A DNA stretch of 64,000 nucleotides from the NCBI GenBank assembly GCA_903916255.1, contig CAIWVW010000007.1:20048-84047 (forward strand), given 5' to 3'. Below the pieces are notes generated by a model. That model saw nothing but the letters and a program-made list of their open reading frames with translations. It ran no database searches and was not told the origin of the DNA. Positions 28,841 through 39,460 of this stretch are shown here, piece after piece. This stretch comes from an uncultured Bacteroidota bacterium (lineage in GTDB: Bacteria > Bacteroidota > Bacteroidia > JABEUT01). A program made the position numbers and the translations under genes. Within the stretch, counting starts at the first letter, position 1. The number at the start of each line of letters is the position of its first letter.

Positions 28841-29311
28841 ATGAAACCAAACATTGACATTACTGACAAAAACAGAGAGGCAATAGCAAACATGCTAAAC
28901 ATATTGCTTGCCGATGAATACGTGCTTTACACCAAAACCCGCAATGCACATTGGAATATTGTGGGCAGTAACTTCATGGAGCTGCATAAGTTTTTTGAAG
29001 GCCAATATGAAGCAATTGACGAAACTATTGATTCGGTAGCTGAAAGGGTGCGCGCATTGGGGCATTGGGCGCTTGGCTCTATGAAAGACTTTTTGGCCGT
29101 AACTCATTTGTCGGAAGACGAAGAATTAAGCAATGAAAAAGATGCTATAAAGGCATTGCTTGAAGGCCATGAAAGCATTATCTGCAACTGCCGGAAGGAT
29201 ATTATCACCATTAACGATAAGTATAAAGATGTGGGAACAGCCGACTTTATTACCGGTGTTATGGAAGAGCATGAAAAAATGGCATGGATGCTGAGGTCAT
29301 ACCTTTCATAA
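28841..29311 (+). CDS. dps: Dps family DNA starvation/ferritin-like protein
   Basis: LLADEYVLYTKTRNAHWNIVGSNFMELHKFFEGQYEAIDETIDSVAERVRALG..EEHEKMAWMLRSYL. Confidence 0.95.
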   Translation: MKPNIDITDKNREAIANMLNILLADEYVLYTKTRNAHWNIVGSNFMELHKFFEGQYEAIDETIDSVAERVRALGHWALGSMKDFLAVTHLSEDEELSNEKDAIKALLEGHESIICNCRKDIITINDKYKDVGTADFITGVMEEHEKMAWMLRSYLS

Positions 29312-29345
29312 CAGCAGGCATATAAAATAGAGAAAAGGTTATTAT

Positions 29346-31112
29346 TTAAACTTCCTGTGGTTGTAAATGCGATTCAAGCACGGTAGGATTATTGAGGAGG
29401 CGTACAATTTTATCGTATAATTCATCAGGCTTGAATGGCTTTGGAACGTATTCGTTCATGCCTAATGCCACACACTTTTCATAATCGAGCCTGAGTGCTG
29501 ATGCGGTAATTGCTATTATAGGCAGATTGGAAGCAGGAGGCAATAATGTAGAGCGGATATACTTCGTTGCTTCCAGCCCATCCATTTCAGGCATTTGAAT
29601 ATCCATCAAAACTATGTCGTATGGTTTCACGGTAAGCATTTCGATAGCTACCCTACCATTTTCAGCTATGCTTACTTTAGCTCCCCATTTTTCTAGTGTT
29701 TTTAATATTACCCGCTGATTGATTTTATTATCCTCGGCCACTAAAATGTGAATACCGTTTAAATTTCTCAGGTTGGTTGCGCCATTGGCAGCAATAGCAC
29801 CCACATTGAATTGTTCCACATATTGCCTGAAGGAGAGCCTCACCGAAAAAGTAGAGCCTCTTCCGGGTTTGCTTTCGGCAAAAATGGTTCCATCCTGCAT
29901 TTCCACTAATTTTTTGGCAATACCCAACCCTAAGCCTGTTCCGCCGAATTTGCGGCTTGTATCGATGCTTGCTTGTGTAAAGGGTTCAAAGATGCTGATA
30001 AGCTTATTGGGGCTGATACCAATACCGGTGTCTTTTACTACAAATTCGATGGAGATACTTCCATTTTCCTCGCCCCGCATATAAACATTGAGGCTCACTT
30101 CGCCTGTTTCGGTAAACTTAACTGCATTGCCTGTAAGGTTCCATAAAATTTGAGATAGGCGCACGGGGTCACCAACTATTTTCTGGGGAATGCTTTTTTC
30201 TACATTACTGTAATATTTAATATTTTTTTCGCGGGCTTTAACTTCCATTGCCAGCGAGAGGTTACGAATAATATCGCGCACATTAAACGGCGTTTCATCA
30301 AACACCATTTTGGCTGCATTTATTTTAGAAATATCAAGAATATCATTAATAATGGTAAGCAACATACTGGCCGAATCACGTATTCCGCGGGCATATTCTT
30401 TTTGCTCGTCATTCAGCTGGGTTTGGGTAAGCAGATAGGCCATACCGATTACGCCATTCATGGGGGTGCGTATTTCATGGCTCATATTCGCCAAAAACTC
30501 TTCTTTTATTTTTGCGGCTTTTTCGGCTTGTTCTTTTGCAACTATCAATTGGGTTTCCAGTTCCTTTTTCTCGCTGATGTCATTCAATAAAGAAAGGCTG
30601 CATTTCTTTCCGTAAAGTTCGATTATGATATTGGAGAAAAGCATATTCAGCGGCTTCCCCATTTTGGTAAACATAATCTGTTCCCTGTTTTTCAGGGCTC
30701 CGTTTTTTTTCAGTTCACCTATAAGCCTTGCGCGGCTTTCCGAAAGCAATATACCCAGGCTGGTTTCAGAGCGGCCGATGGCTTCCTGGCGCTGATAGCC
30801 AAATAAGTCGAGGAAGGCTTGGTTGGCATCCAAAATAATGCCTGAATCGAGTTCAGCAATACAAATGCAGGTCGGGCTGAAATCGAAAAAGGTGAGGAAT
30901 TTTTTGTTGTTATCGATTAATACTTTCGATTGGTTAGCCATCTTGTTATATATGATGGTGGAAACAACCAATGAAACAGCTATGCCGCCCCATAGTATGG
31001 AATCGGGAATGGAAGGGCTTTTATGGGTAGCAATACTCATAAGCCAAAATACCAGCAGTAATACTGAATTAAGCGCTAAGAATACGGACCATTTAGTAAA
31101 TCTTCTCTCCAT
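29346..31112 (-). CDS. Hybrid sensor histidine kinase/response regulator (one PAS, HisKA, HATPase, REC)
   Basis: CIAELDSGIILDANQAFLDLFGYQRQEAIGR; MSHEIRTPMNGVIGMA; FGGTGLGLGIAKKLVEMQ; YDIVLMDIQMPEMDGLEATKYIR. Confidence 0.95.
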   Translation of the reverse strand: MERRFTKWSVFLALNSVLLLVFWLMSIATHKSPSIPDSILWGGIAVSLVVSTIIYNKMANQSKVLIDNNKKFLTFFDFSPTCICIAELDSGIILDANQAFLDLFGYQRQEAIGRSETSLGILLSESRARLIGELKKNGALKNREQIMFTKMGKPLNMLFSNIIIELYGKKCSLSLLNDISEKKELETQLIVAKEQAEKAAKIKEEFLANMSHEIRTPMNGVIGMAYLLTQTQLNDEQKEYARGIRDSASMLLTIINDILDISKINAAKMVFDETPFNVRDIIRNLSLAMEVKAREKNIKYYSNVEKSIPQKIVGDPVRLSQILWNLTGNAVKFTETGEVSLNVYMRGEENGSISIEFVVKDTGIGISPNKLISIFEPFTQASIDTSRKFGGTGLGLGIAKKLVEMQDGTIFAESKPGRGSTFSVRLSFRQYVEQFNVGAIAANGATNLRNLNGIHILVAEDNKINQRVILKTLEKWGAKVSIAENGRVAIEMLTVKPYDIVLMDIQMPEMDGLEATKYIRSTLLPPASNLPIIAITASALRLDYEKCVALGMNEYVPKPFKPDELYDKIVRLLNNPTVLESHLQPQEV

Positions 31113-31181
31113 TAAGGGGTTTTAGTTAACAATAAGTTCAGCCAGTTCGGTACACTTCTCTTCTTACAGGGGGTGTTCTTG

Positions 31182-31189
31182 CAAATATA
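31182..31189 (-). promoter_or_regulatory. -7 box TATATTTG (minus) for hybrid kinase 1
   Basis: CAAATATA on plus strand. Confidence 0.45.
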
Positions 31190-31262
31190 TTATTTTAAAA
31201 TCAGTTCAGTGTAAGTAAGCAAAGCCAAATTTAACGCTAATAACAGAACAGCCTGATAGGTA

Positions 31263-33782
31263 TTATTGATTAGAAATAGATTTGCCCACAGGTTCCCTGT
31301 TCAGGTGCCTGGCCATTTTAGATATCATGGAGTAAAGTTCTTCCGGTTTAAAGGGTTTTGATATATAATCATCCATCCCTAATTCCTGGCATTTTTCTTT
31401 ATCGAGGCGAATCACGGATGCCGTCATGGCAACGATTGAAACATTGGAAGCGGGAGGTGACAATGTCGTTCTGATTAATTTGGTGGCTTCAACGCCATCC
31501 ATTTCCGGCATTTGAACATCCATCAGTATTAAATCATAATTATTGGCGGCAGCCATTTCATAGGCTTGCCTTCCATTTTCAGCTATATCGACAGTTACGC
31601 CCCATTTGCTCATGGTTTTTATTCCAACCCGTTGGCTTATGCGGTTATCTTCAGCCAGTAAAACTCTTACACCGGAAATATCCCTGCTGTCAATCAAATC
31701 TTTTTGCGGTGCAGAAACCGGTTGTTTCGCGCTTGGAAAATATTTCTTGTAAGCTAGTATGAAAGAAAATTCCGAGCCTTTGCCCAACTCACTTTCTGCC
31801 TGTATGGTTCCACCCTGCATTTCAACCAAACGCTTGGAAATACTTAATCCTAAGCCGGTGCCTCCATATTTCCGCGTTGTATCGGCAGTAGCTTGCACAA
31901 ATGGCTCGAAAAGGCCGGGAAGCTTTTCAGGGTTGATGCCTATACCGGTATCTTTCACTGTAAATTCAATGAAAATATTTTCGGCATCTTCTTTTATCTT
32001 ATTGATGTTGATACTTACTTCGCCGGTTTCAGTAAACTTAACCGCATTGCCTGCCAAATTCAATAAAATCTGAAATAAACGAACAGGGTCGCCAAGTACT
32101 TTTTGAGGTACGCTCAGGTCCATATGGGTATGGAAACCGATATTTTTTTCTTTTGCTTTCAACTCCATGGAAAGGGAGAGGTTTCTCAAAACATCATATA
32201 TGCTGAAAGGCGTTTTTTCGAATGCCATCTGGCCTGCATTTATTTTCGATATATCGAGTATATCATTGATAATGGTAAGCAGGATTTCCGACGAATCCTT
32301 AATCCATCCCGCATATTCCTTTTGTTCATCGCTAAGGTTGGTTTGCGCCAGCAGGTTTACCATGCCAATAATTCCATTCATGGGTGTCCTTATTTCATGG
32401 CTCATATTCGCCAAAAAGCGTTCTTCGGATTTTACGGCTTCGCGGGCTTTTTCAGTAGCTGCGATAAGCTGGTTTTCCAATTCTTTCCTGTCGCTTATGT
32501 CATTAACAATATCCAGTGAGCATTTGCGGCCGCCAATATCCAGCACTATACTGGAGTAAAGACAGGTAATCAGTTTTCCTTTTTTTGTGCGCACTATCTG
32601 TTCCCGATTTCTAATAATGCCCGATTCAACCAACTCATGTTTAATGGCAGTGCGCAAACCCGGAGGCAATAGGCCCAGTTCAGATGCGGTGTGATTAATC
32701 ATTTCCTCACGGCTATATCCGCAGATATCGATAAAAGCTTGGTTGAGCTCTAACATTTTTCCGCTTTCCAGGTCAAAAAGACCAATACCGCCCGGGTTAT
32801 AATCGAATATGGTTTGAAGCTTGGCTTTATTTTCAAAGAGGGCAGTTTCAATTTTCTTGTTTTCGGTAATGTCATTTAGCAGGGTAAGGCTGCACTTGTT
32901 CCCGTTCAGGTCAATAATAATATCAGACAATAAAACGGTCACTTCCGTGCCATCTTTGGCATAGGTGGCCTGTTCCCAATTGCGCAAGGAGCCTCTGCGG
33001 GTAAGTTCGGCAATGTATTTTTTACGGTCCTCGGGGCGTATTATGCCTAGTTCCATAGTCGTGCGGCCTACTAATTCGCCTTTGGTATATCCGTAGGTTT
33101 GCAAAAAGGATTCATTGGCATCCAATATTTTTCCCGATTCCAGTTCGACTATAGAAATGGCTGTTGGGCTCGAATCGAAAATGGTTTCGAATTTCCGCAC
33201 ATTTTCAAGCAATGCGGTATCAAGGTCCTTATGGATGCTGGCACTGTTCAGTAATACTATCCCGCAAGCCTTTCCGCCCAGAAAGGTTAATTTGTATGTT
33301 AATACGCATGTAAAGTGTTCGCCCGATTTACGCTTGAACCGTATTACTTTATTACGGATAAAACCATATTGCTTCACTTCGGCTACCATTTGCTGCCTGT
33401 CCTCAGGTTCAACAATACCTAATTCGATAGATGATTTTCCAAGAATTTCCTCCCTGGTATAACCGAACATATCTGTATATCCTTGGTTTACATCTAATAT
33501 TATGCCTGAATCAAGCTCTAAAATGCAAACCCCTACCGGGGTATAGTCGAAAATAGTAGATAATTTTTTATAGGTTTCATCGTATCTTCTTTCTTTATCA
33601 GATACCCTGCGGTAAACAAAGAAAGCGGAAACCATAGAAAGGATTAAAAGCCCCAGCAATACAAGGTTAAAACCGGACACATTTACGGATGCCTGCCTGA
33701 TAATAATAAAAGACGAGGAAGCTACGAAAACAACAATGGAAATGATTAAAATAAATGACCAAGCCGAAAATTTCGTCTTCAT
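31263..33782 (-). CDS. Hybrid sensor histidine kinase/response regulator (three PAS, HisKA, HATPase, REC)
   Basis: Three PAS units (CILELDSGIILDVNQGYTDMFGY; IVELESGKILDANESFLQTYGY; LFDLESGKMLELNQAFIDICGY); MSHEIRTPMNGIIGMVNLL; YDLILMDVQMPEMDGVEATK. Confidence 0.95.
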   Translation of the reverse strand: MKTKFSAWSFILIISIVVFVASSSFIIIRQASVNVSGFNLVLLGLLILSMVSAFFVYRRVSDKERRYDETYKKLSTIFDYTPVGVCILELDSGIILDVNQGYTDMFGYTREEILGKSSIELGIVEPEDRQQMVAEVKQYGFIRNKVIRFKRKSGEHFTCVLTYKLTFLGGKACGIVLLNSASIHKDLDTALLENVRKFETIFDSSPTAISIVELESGKILDANESFLQTYGYTKGELVGRTTMELGIIRPEDRKKYIAELTRRGSLRNWEQATYAKDGTEVTVLLSDIIIDLNGNKCSLTLLNDITENKKIETALFENKAKLQTIFDYNPGGIGLFDLESGKMLELNQAFIDICGYSREEMINHTASELGLLPPGLRTAIKHELVESGIIRNREQIVRTKKGKLITCLYSSIVLDIGGRKCSLDIVNDISDRKELENQLIAATEKAREAVKSEERFLANMSHEIRTPMNGIIGMVNLLAQTNLSDEQKEYAGWIKDSSEILLTIINDILDISKINAGQMAFEKTPFSIYDVLRNLSLSMELKAKEKNIGFHTHMDLSVPQKVLGDPVRLFQILLNLAGNAVKFTETGEVSININKIKEDAENIFIEFTVKDTGIGINPEKLPGLFEPFVQATADTTRKYGGTGLGLSISKRLVEMQGGTIQAESELGKGSEFSFILAYKKYFPSAKQPVSAPQKDLIDSRDISGVRVLLAEDNRISQRVGIKTMSKWGVTVDIAENGRQAYEMAAANNYDLILMDVQMPEMDGVEATKLIRTTLSPPASNVSIVAMTASVIRLDKEKCQELGMDDYISKPFKPEELYSMISKMARHLNREPVGKSISNQ

Positions 33783-33834
33783 ATTCAGCAGTCTATACGG
33801 TAAATAAGGGTAATAGTTTCAGGTAGCTTTGTTA

Positions 33835-33842
33835 CAAATATA
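33835..33842 (-). promoter_or_regulatory. -7 box TATATTTG (minus) for hybrid kinase 2
   Basis: CAAATATA on plus strand. Confidence 0.45.
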
Positions 33843-33984
33843 TACAAATTGACCAAAAAACAAGGTAAGACGTATCATAATTTGCTGAAATTACATTAAA
33901 TCAGGTATTTACCCGGTTTTCGGTTTAGCTTTAGTCAATTTAACCGGAATATAAATTGGAAGTTTGGGTGTAAAAGAAAATCCA

Positions 33985-33992
33985 TAGGTTTG
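33985..33992 (+). promoter_or_regulatory. -7 box TAGGTTTG for gene 34009
   Basis: TAnnTTTG match. Confidence 0.45.
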
Positions 33993-34008
33993 CAAAAAAA
34001 ATGAAATC

Positions 34009-34899
34009 ATGAAAAATATAGCAGTTATAGGTTCAGGGACAATGGGGAATGGAATTGCCCATGTTTTTGCTCAAAATGGATACAACGTATCTCTTATTGA
34101 TATTTCAGCAGACGCATTGAACAAAGCAGTTGCAACAATATCGAAAAACATCGACAGGCAGGTAGCTAAAGGCGTTTTAAAAGAAGAGGATAAAACGAAC
34201 ACGCTTAAAAACATTACCACATACACGGAAATGGATAAGGGCGTTAAAGGTTGCGAACTGGTAATTGAGGCTGCTACCGAGAACCCTGAAGTTAAATTCA
34301 AGCTCTTTCGCGATTTGGATGCTATGTGTGCCGAAGGGGTTATTTTGGCCAGCAATACATCCTCTATTTCATTAACCAAAATTGGCGCTCAAACCAAACG
34401 TTCCGATAAGGTAATAGGTATGCACTTTATGAATCCTGTGCCTGTAATGAAACTTGTAGAAGTTATACGCGGCTACAATACTTCCGATGAGGTTACCCGC
34501 CTCGTTATGGACTTATCACGCAAGCTGGGTAAAATTCCTGTGGAAGTGAATGATTACCCCGGTTTTGTTGCTAACCGCATACTTATGCCGATGATTAATG
34601 AATCCATTTATGCTTTGTTTGAAGGTGTTGGAGGAGTGAATGAAATAGATACCGTTATGAAACTGGGTATGGCCCATCCTATGGGCCCACTGCAACTGGC
34701 CGATTTTATAGGGCTGGATGTATGCCTATATATTTTACGTGTATTGCACGATGGATTGGGAAATCCTAAATATGCGCCTTGTCCGTTGCTGGTAAATATG
34801 GTTACCGCAGGCGATTTAGGGGTAAAATCGGGCACGGGTTTTTATTCTTATACCCCGGGAAACAAAGACTTAATATTAGCACCAAGGTTTAGGAAATAG
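34009..34899 (+). CDS. 3-hydroxyacyl-CoA (3-hydroxybutyryl-CoA) dehydrogenase family protein
   Basis: IAVIGSGTMGNGIAHVFAQNGYNVSLIDIS; MHFMNPVPVMKLVEVI; GFVANRILMPMINESIYALFEGV. Confidence 0.95.
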   Translation: MKNIAVIGSGTMGNGIAHVFAQNGYNVSLIDISADALNKAVATISKNIDRQVAKGVLKEEDKTNTLKNITTYTEMDKGVKGCELVIEAATENPEVKFKLFRDLDAMCAEGVILASNTSSISLTKIGAQTKRSDKVIGMHFMNPVPVMKLVEVIRGYNTSDEVTRLVMDLSRKLGKIPVEVNDYPGFVANRILMPMINESIYALFEGVGGVNEIDTVMKLGMAHPMGPLQLADFIGLDVCLYILRVLHDGLGNPKYAPCPLLVNMVTAGDLGVKSGTGFYSYTPGNKDLILAPRFRK

Positions 34900-34900
34900 T

Positions 34901-35404
34901 TTATCCCTTCAGCGCTTTTCTACCTTCCTTCAGTATAAAGGAGAAATAGCCGATATAATAGGTGCAAAAGGCAAATAAAACCGCGCCGGTAATAGGGTCG
35001 CGCATAGATTGCATACGGGCTTGAATGTCTTGTTGGCTTTGGTCCGGTTCAAACATATCTTTAAGCACCACCACGCGGTAAACAAAACGGGCCAGGAATA
35101 GCGTAATTACAACAATTTCAACCCAGATATGCGTTTTGAAATATAATCCATTTTCTCTTTTTTCAAATTTTGCATGGTTGGTGGCTGTGTACGCAAGCAC
35201 CAAACCAATAATAATGCCCAGCCCGTCACTTACAAAAGCCATAGGATATAAAAAGGCAAATGCCAGAAAAAGGACAGATACAATGGAAAACAGTACCACG
35301 CGAACTATCAGCAATGGTTCATTGAATTTTTGAAAACCTATGCTGCGCCTGATTCTTCGGGCTAAAATTAAGGCGATTAAAAAAACGATAATCGGAAATT
35401 TCAT
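34901..35404 (-). CDS. Hypothetical membrane protein
   Basis: Multiple TM segments; 167 aa complete ORF between neighbours. Confidence 0.65.
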   Translation of the reverse strand: MKFPIIVFLIALILARRIRRSIGFQKFNEPLLIVRVVLFSIVSVLFLAFAFLYPMAFVSDGLGIIIGLVLAYTATNHAKFEKRENGLYFKTHIWVEIVVITLFLARFVYRVVVLKDMFEPDQSQQDIQARMQSMRDPITGAVLFAFCTYYIGYFSFILKEGRKALKG

Positions 35405-35491
35405 GCGTTAAATTTTCGCTAAAATATAAATTCTGCGCATAATCTGTAAATTGACGTGAGGTAATATAATGCAGGGTTTCCCGTTATGTTG

Positions 35492-35499
35492 TATATTTG
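35492..35499 (+). promoter_or_regulatory. -7 box TATATTTG for gene 35519
   Basis: TAnnTTTG match. Confidence 0.5.
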
Positions 35500-35518
35500 A
35501 AAAGCTAAACCTATCCGG

Positions 35519-38329
35519 ATGAACTATAAAAAGCTACCTTTTTTTATTTCTTTTTTTGCAGTTTGTTTATTGGTATTTGGCACCCGAAGTGCGGTTGCTC
35601 AATCTGCAGATAATTCCTCTGCCGAGAATTTCGAGAACACCTATATTCATTGGTTTTTTGCATTGGATAAAACAAGACTAACCAACAGTATTTCCCGTTC
35701 CGATTTTGATTTATTTACACGCTTTTCCCAAAAGGCAATCGATTCGGTAAGGGCTGATTTTATTCGGCGGATTGGTAATAATGAAATAACAACTTCCAAT
35801 GTTGGGAAATACGAATCAGTATTGGAAAAGGCCATTTTTTCACTTTACGGAAAATATGAAACGATAAAGGAGCTGTATCCTTCATCGGTGGATGAATTCA
35901 GGAATGTAAAAGCGCCATACCTTTCTTCAAACTGTAATTCCGCTTGCAATAATATTGATTTTGAAAGCGGAAACCTATCGGGCTGGAATGCCTATTACGG
36001 TGTTAATGAATCGAGTACCACCGGTAACAATATAGCACTTATTACAGGCGGTCCGGCCGGGGCGGTTACCCATGCTGCAAATGATGCGCTTACAAGCACT
36101 CCGGGCTATTATAATAGTGGTTCTGTCGGGCCGAATCCCAGCCCTGATTACCAGATTAATATTACTTCAGGCAGCCGAGGCGATGCAATTATACCTTCTA
36201 TTCCTGTCGTATCCCCTTTTGGGGGACAGTATTCGGTTATGGTGGGTGACAGCACCCTCGTGAATTACGGTGTTGCTATTCTTTCCCAAACTTTTTTAGT
36301 GGGCACGTCCAATGCAAATTTCACATATCAATATGCCGTTTTTTTAGCTAACCCTATACATAATTATTACCAGCAGCCTTTTTTTAAAGTTGCAGTGCTC
36401 GACGGCAGCGGAGATACCATACCCTATTGCGGGGAATATAGTGTGGTTTCGGGTAATGGAACCCAGAAATTCGACAGTACAATATACAATGAAACTTATC
36501 CGGATGGGAACACGGCTGCTTTTACTGTTTATTATAAAAATTGGAGCATTGTAAATGTTCCGCTTGGAAAGTATGTGGGGCAATGCGTAACCGTTGTTTT
36601 TGAAGCTGTAGATTGTGCTTTGGGCGGACATTTCGGCTATGCCTATGTAGATGCTTCCTGTGCGCCGCTAAATATTATCAGCTCATCTCAGGTGTTTTGC
36701 GGACAGGACAGTATTCAACTTACAGGCCCTGCGGGAGAGAGCACATATTTCTGGACAGGGCCACCCGGAGGTATAATATCCAGCGATTCCGCACGAACTG
36801 TAAGTATCATCGATACGGGTAATTATACATTAATTGTGACACCATTTACAGGAGCTACCTGCAATGATACGCTTAAAATCCATATCGGGAAAACTACTGG
36901 CACACCGCCTAAACCAAGTTTTTTTGCAGATACTATTTGTGTTGGAGGCACTACTAACTTTACCAATACGTCCAATCCTATTTCAGGCGCCAGTTTTTAT
37001 TGGGATTTTTACAATTTAGGAAGCTACCAGGATTCGAGCGTAAACCCAACATGGAAATATAATATACCGGGAATTTACACCGTAAAATTGCACGAGGTAT
37101 TGAACGGCTGTGGAATGGATACCCTTATTAATGTTGTGGTGGATAGCCTTGTTACCACGTCATTCATTTCCGATACTTCCTGCATACGCGATACTGTTTA
37201 CTTTACCAATACCTCAACTGGGGGAGCTACCTCATATCTTTGGAATTTCGGAGACCCTTCATCGGGTGCCAATAACACATCCACTGCCACAAACCCTTTT
37301 CATGTGTATCAAACTGCGGGGACGTATACTGTTACATTAGTTGGGCATAACCCGGGCAAATGTGGTGATTCGGTGAAAGAAATTATGGTGCTATTGCCCA
37401 GTTTAAAGCCTAATATCAGCGGAACAGACAGTGACTGTGCAGGCGATATGGCAATTATTACAGCCAGTGGGGGAACATCTTATAGGTGGAGCACAGGCGC
37501 CGTTACTTCTTCCATAAAAGTTTACCCGACTACCACAACCACGTATACCGTAAAAATTTCTAACAGCAGGTGTTACCTTGATACCACATTTACTGTAATT
37601 GTTAAGCCTACCGGTTCAGGTGCTGTTTCAGGAAAAGGCTCGGTTTGTTTTGGCGATTCTATTGTATTAACGGCTACCGGAGGCGGAACTTATTTATGGA
37701 ATACAGGTGCCACAACCAGTTCGATAATCGTTATTGCCAATAATTTTAAGGATACGGCATATTCCGTTTTCATAAGCAATGGCGATAGTTGTGTAACTAT
37801 TCATAAACACATAAACATCGACTCCATTTCGGGTTTTGCCTGTTGCAGCGATACAATTTTTAGCGGAAATTCCACCACACTTTCCGGCAGTGGAAGTACT
37901 ACTTATTATTGGGAACCACCGGGCGGTTTAAGTTGCGATACATGTCCCAATCCGATAGTTAGCCCCACAGTTACTACTACCTACACATTAATATCCACAA
38001 CAAATGCAGGCTGCTTGGCACAATCATTAGTTACGGTTACCGTTGAAATACCCTGCGATGACTTTTTTGTGCCGAATGTATTTACCCCGAACAACAATGG
38101 GATAAATGACACGTATTTAATAAAGGTGAAGTTTATGTCGGATTATCAAATCGATATTTTTAACCGGTGGGGCAAAAAGGTATTCAGTTCAAATAATCCT
38201 GATAATCCTTGGGATGGAAATATAGATGGAGCGCCAGCCAGTTCAGGTGTGTACTATTACATAATCCGCTCTACCTGCGAAAATGGAAACTCTTTTGAAA
38301 AGCATGGCTTCCTGCAATTGATACGGTAG
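35519..38329 (+). CDS. T9SS type B sorting domain (gliding-motility-associated CTD) protein with PKD domains
   Basis: Signal peptide; PKD-like YLWNFGDPSSGANNTSTATNPFHVYQTAGTYTVTL; C-term VPNVFTPNNNGINDTYLIK..IFNRWGKKVFSS..WDGNIDGAPASSGVYYYII. Confidence 0.92.
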   Translation: MNYKKLPFFISFFAVCLLVFGTRSAVAQSADNSSAENFENTYIHWFFALDKTRLTNSISRSDFDLFTRFSQKAIDSVRADFIRRIGNNEITTSNVGKYESVLEKAIFSLYGKYETIKELYPSSVDEFRNVKAPYLSSNCNSACNNIDFESGNLSGWNAYYGVNESSTTGNNIALITGGPAGAVTHAANDALTSTPGYYNSGSVGPNPSPDYQINITSGSRGDAIIPSIPVVSPFGGQYSVMVGDSTLVNYGVAILSQTFLVGTSNANFTYQYAVFLANPIHNYYQQPFFKVAVLDGSGDTIPYCGEYSVVSGNGTQKFDSTIYNETYPDGNTAAFTVYYKNWSIVNVPLGKYVGQCVTVVFEAVDCALGGHFGYAYVDASCAPLNIISSSQVFCGQDSIQLTGPAGESTYFWTGPPGGIISSDSARTVSIIDTGNYTLIVTPFTGATCNDTLKIHIGKTTGTPPKPSFFADTICVGGTTNFTNTSNPISGASFYWDFYNLGSYQDSSVNPTWKYNIPGIYTVKLHEVLNGCGMDTLINVVVDSLVTTSFISDTSCIRDTVYFTNTSTGGATSYLWNFGDPSSGANNTSTATNPFHVYQTAGTYTVTLVGHNPGKCGDSVKEIMVLLPSLKPNISGTDSDCAGDMAIITASGGTSYRWSTGAVTSSIKVYPTTTTTYTVKISNSRCYLDTTFTVIVKPTGSGAVSGKGSVCFGDSIVLTATGGGTYLWNTGATTSSIIVIANNFKDTAYSVFISNGDSCVTIHKHINIDSISGFACCSDTIFSGNSTTLSGSGSTTYYWEPPGGLSCDTCPNPIVSPTVTTTYTLISTTNAGCLAQSLVTVTVEIPCDDFFVPNVFTPNNNGINDTYLIKVKFMSDYQIDIFNRWGKKVFSSNNPDNPWDGNIDGAPASSGVYYYIIRSTCENGNSFEKHGFLQLIR

Positions 38330-38342
38330 AATATAAATATTA

Positions 38343-38386
38343 AAAAAGGGAGAATGGAAAATCATTTTCCATTCTCCCTTTTTTAA
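38343..38386. terminator. Bidirectional terminator
   Basis: AAAAAAGGGAGAATGGAAAA-tca-TTTTCCATTCTCCCTTTTTT between convergent genes. Confidence 0.88.
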
Positions 38387-38392
38387 TTATTT

Positions 38393-38800
38393 TCAGCCTT
38401 GCACTTCCATCGTAATATTCGTGTTCAATACCTTTGAAATAGGGCAATTGGCCTTTGCATCTTCTGCATGTTTCTTAAAGTCTTCGCTGCTGCAATTCGG
38501 AACTGTTCCTTTTACAACTAAGTGAGAATTGGTGATAGCTCCGTTATCAAGTGTTACGGCGCAAGTTGTTTCAAGTGAAGCGGGAGTAAAGCCTGCTCCG
38601 CCCAAAACAAAGCATAGTTTCATGGTAAAGCATCCTGCATGTGCTGCTGCAATAAGCTCTTCGGGATTGGTTCCAACTCCGTTTTCAAAGCGGCTTAAAT
38701 AAGAATATTGGGTTTTGTTAAGTGTGGTGCTTTGCGTGGTAAGGTTTCCGTTTCCTTCTTTTCCTGTGCCGTTCCATACGGCTGTAGCTGTGCGTTTCAT
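38393..38800 (-). CDS. OsmC family peroxiredoxin
   Basis: TQYSYLSRFENGVGTNPEELIAAAHAGCFTMKLCFVLG..CPISKVLNTNITM. Confidence 0.93.
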   Translation of the reverse strand: MKRTATAVWNGTGKEGNGNLTTQSTTLNKTQYSYLSRFENGVGTNPEELIAAAHAGCFTMKLCFVLGGAGFTPASLETTCAVTLDNGAITNSHLVVKGTVPNCSSEDFKKHAEDAKANCPISKVLNTNITMEVQG

Positions 38801-38834
38801 AGGGTATGAGTAATTAAATGGTTAAGTTATCTGC

Positions 38835-38842
38835 CAAAGATA
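38835..38842 (-). promoter_or_regulatory. -7 box TATCTTTG (minus) for osmC-like gene 2
   Basis: CAAAGATA on plus strand. Confidence 0.45.
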
Positions 38843-38875
38843 TGCAATAAATAATAACAATAGTTGAAGAGGCTA

Positions 38876-39454
38876 TTATCCTTTAAATGGAGCGATATGT
38901 TCTGTAAGTAAAGGAAAAAACGCCATGAAATCGCGGTTGTAGATTTCAGGATTATTTTCCAACTCTATAGCCGCACTATCCATCGGGAAATAATATTTCA
39001 TACGCTTCGACATTCCCGCCAACGCGTCTTTTATATGCTCTTTTTTGCGGTAGGACAGCAGCCAGTTTTCACGGCTCATATACGTTGAAATAACAAGGCT
39101 TTCCTTTGGCATTTTATCCAAATGCTTATTAAGCGTTTCATAGGTATTAATACAAAATTCTTCGAGGCTTATTTCGGAAAAAGCACTCCAGTTATTTGCC
39201 AAGAAATAATCGTAAAACATGTCGGTTATTACGCCTGAATATTTGCCATAATTAGGCCGGAGGCGATGCACGCTTTGAAGATAAATGGGATTGTTGTCCG
39301 AAAAATAATCCACCTCGCGGTGCATCAGAATACCTTTGCTTATTTTATCAGGATAGGTAGAGTATTTGCTCCCTTTTACTGCGTCGGCAATAAAGTTTCC
39401 AATTAAAAGTTCTTCATCTTCTCCGGCCAGAAAGAGATGTGCCAAAAAGTTCAC
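38876..39454 (-). CDS. Acyl carrier protein phosphodiesterase family (AcpH/DUF479)
   Basis: MNFLAHLFLAGEDEELLIGNFIADAVKGSKYSTYPDKISKGILMHREVDYFSDNNP..YDYFLANNW. Confidence 0.9.
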   Translation of the reverse strand: MNFLAHLFLAGEDEELLIGNFIADAVKGSKYSTYPDKISKGILMHREVDYFSDNNPIYLQSVHRLRPNYGKYSGVITDMFYDYFLANNWSAFSEISLEEFCINTYETLNKHLDKMPKESLVISTYMSRENWLLSYRKKEHIKDALAGMSKRMKYYFPMDSAAIELENNPEIYNRDFMAFFPLLTEHIAPFKG

Positions 39455-39460
39455 CTTTCG

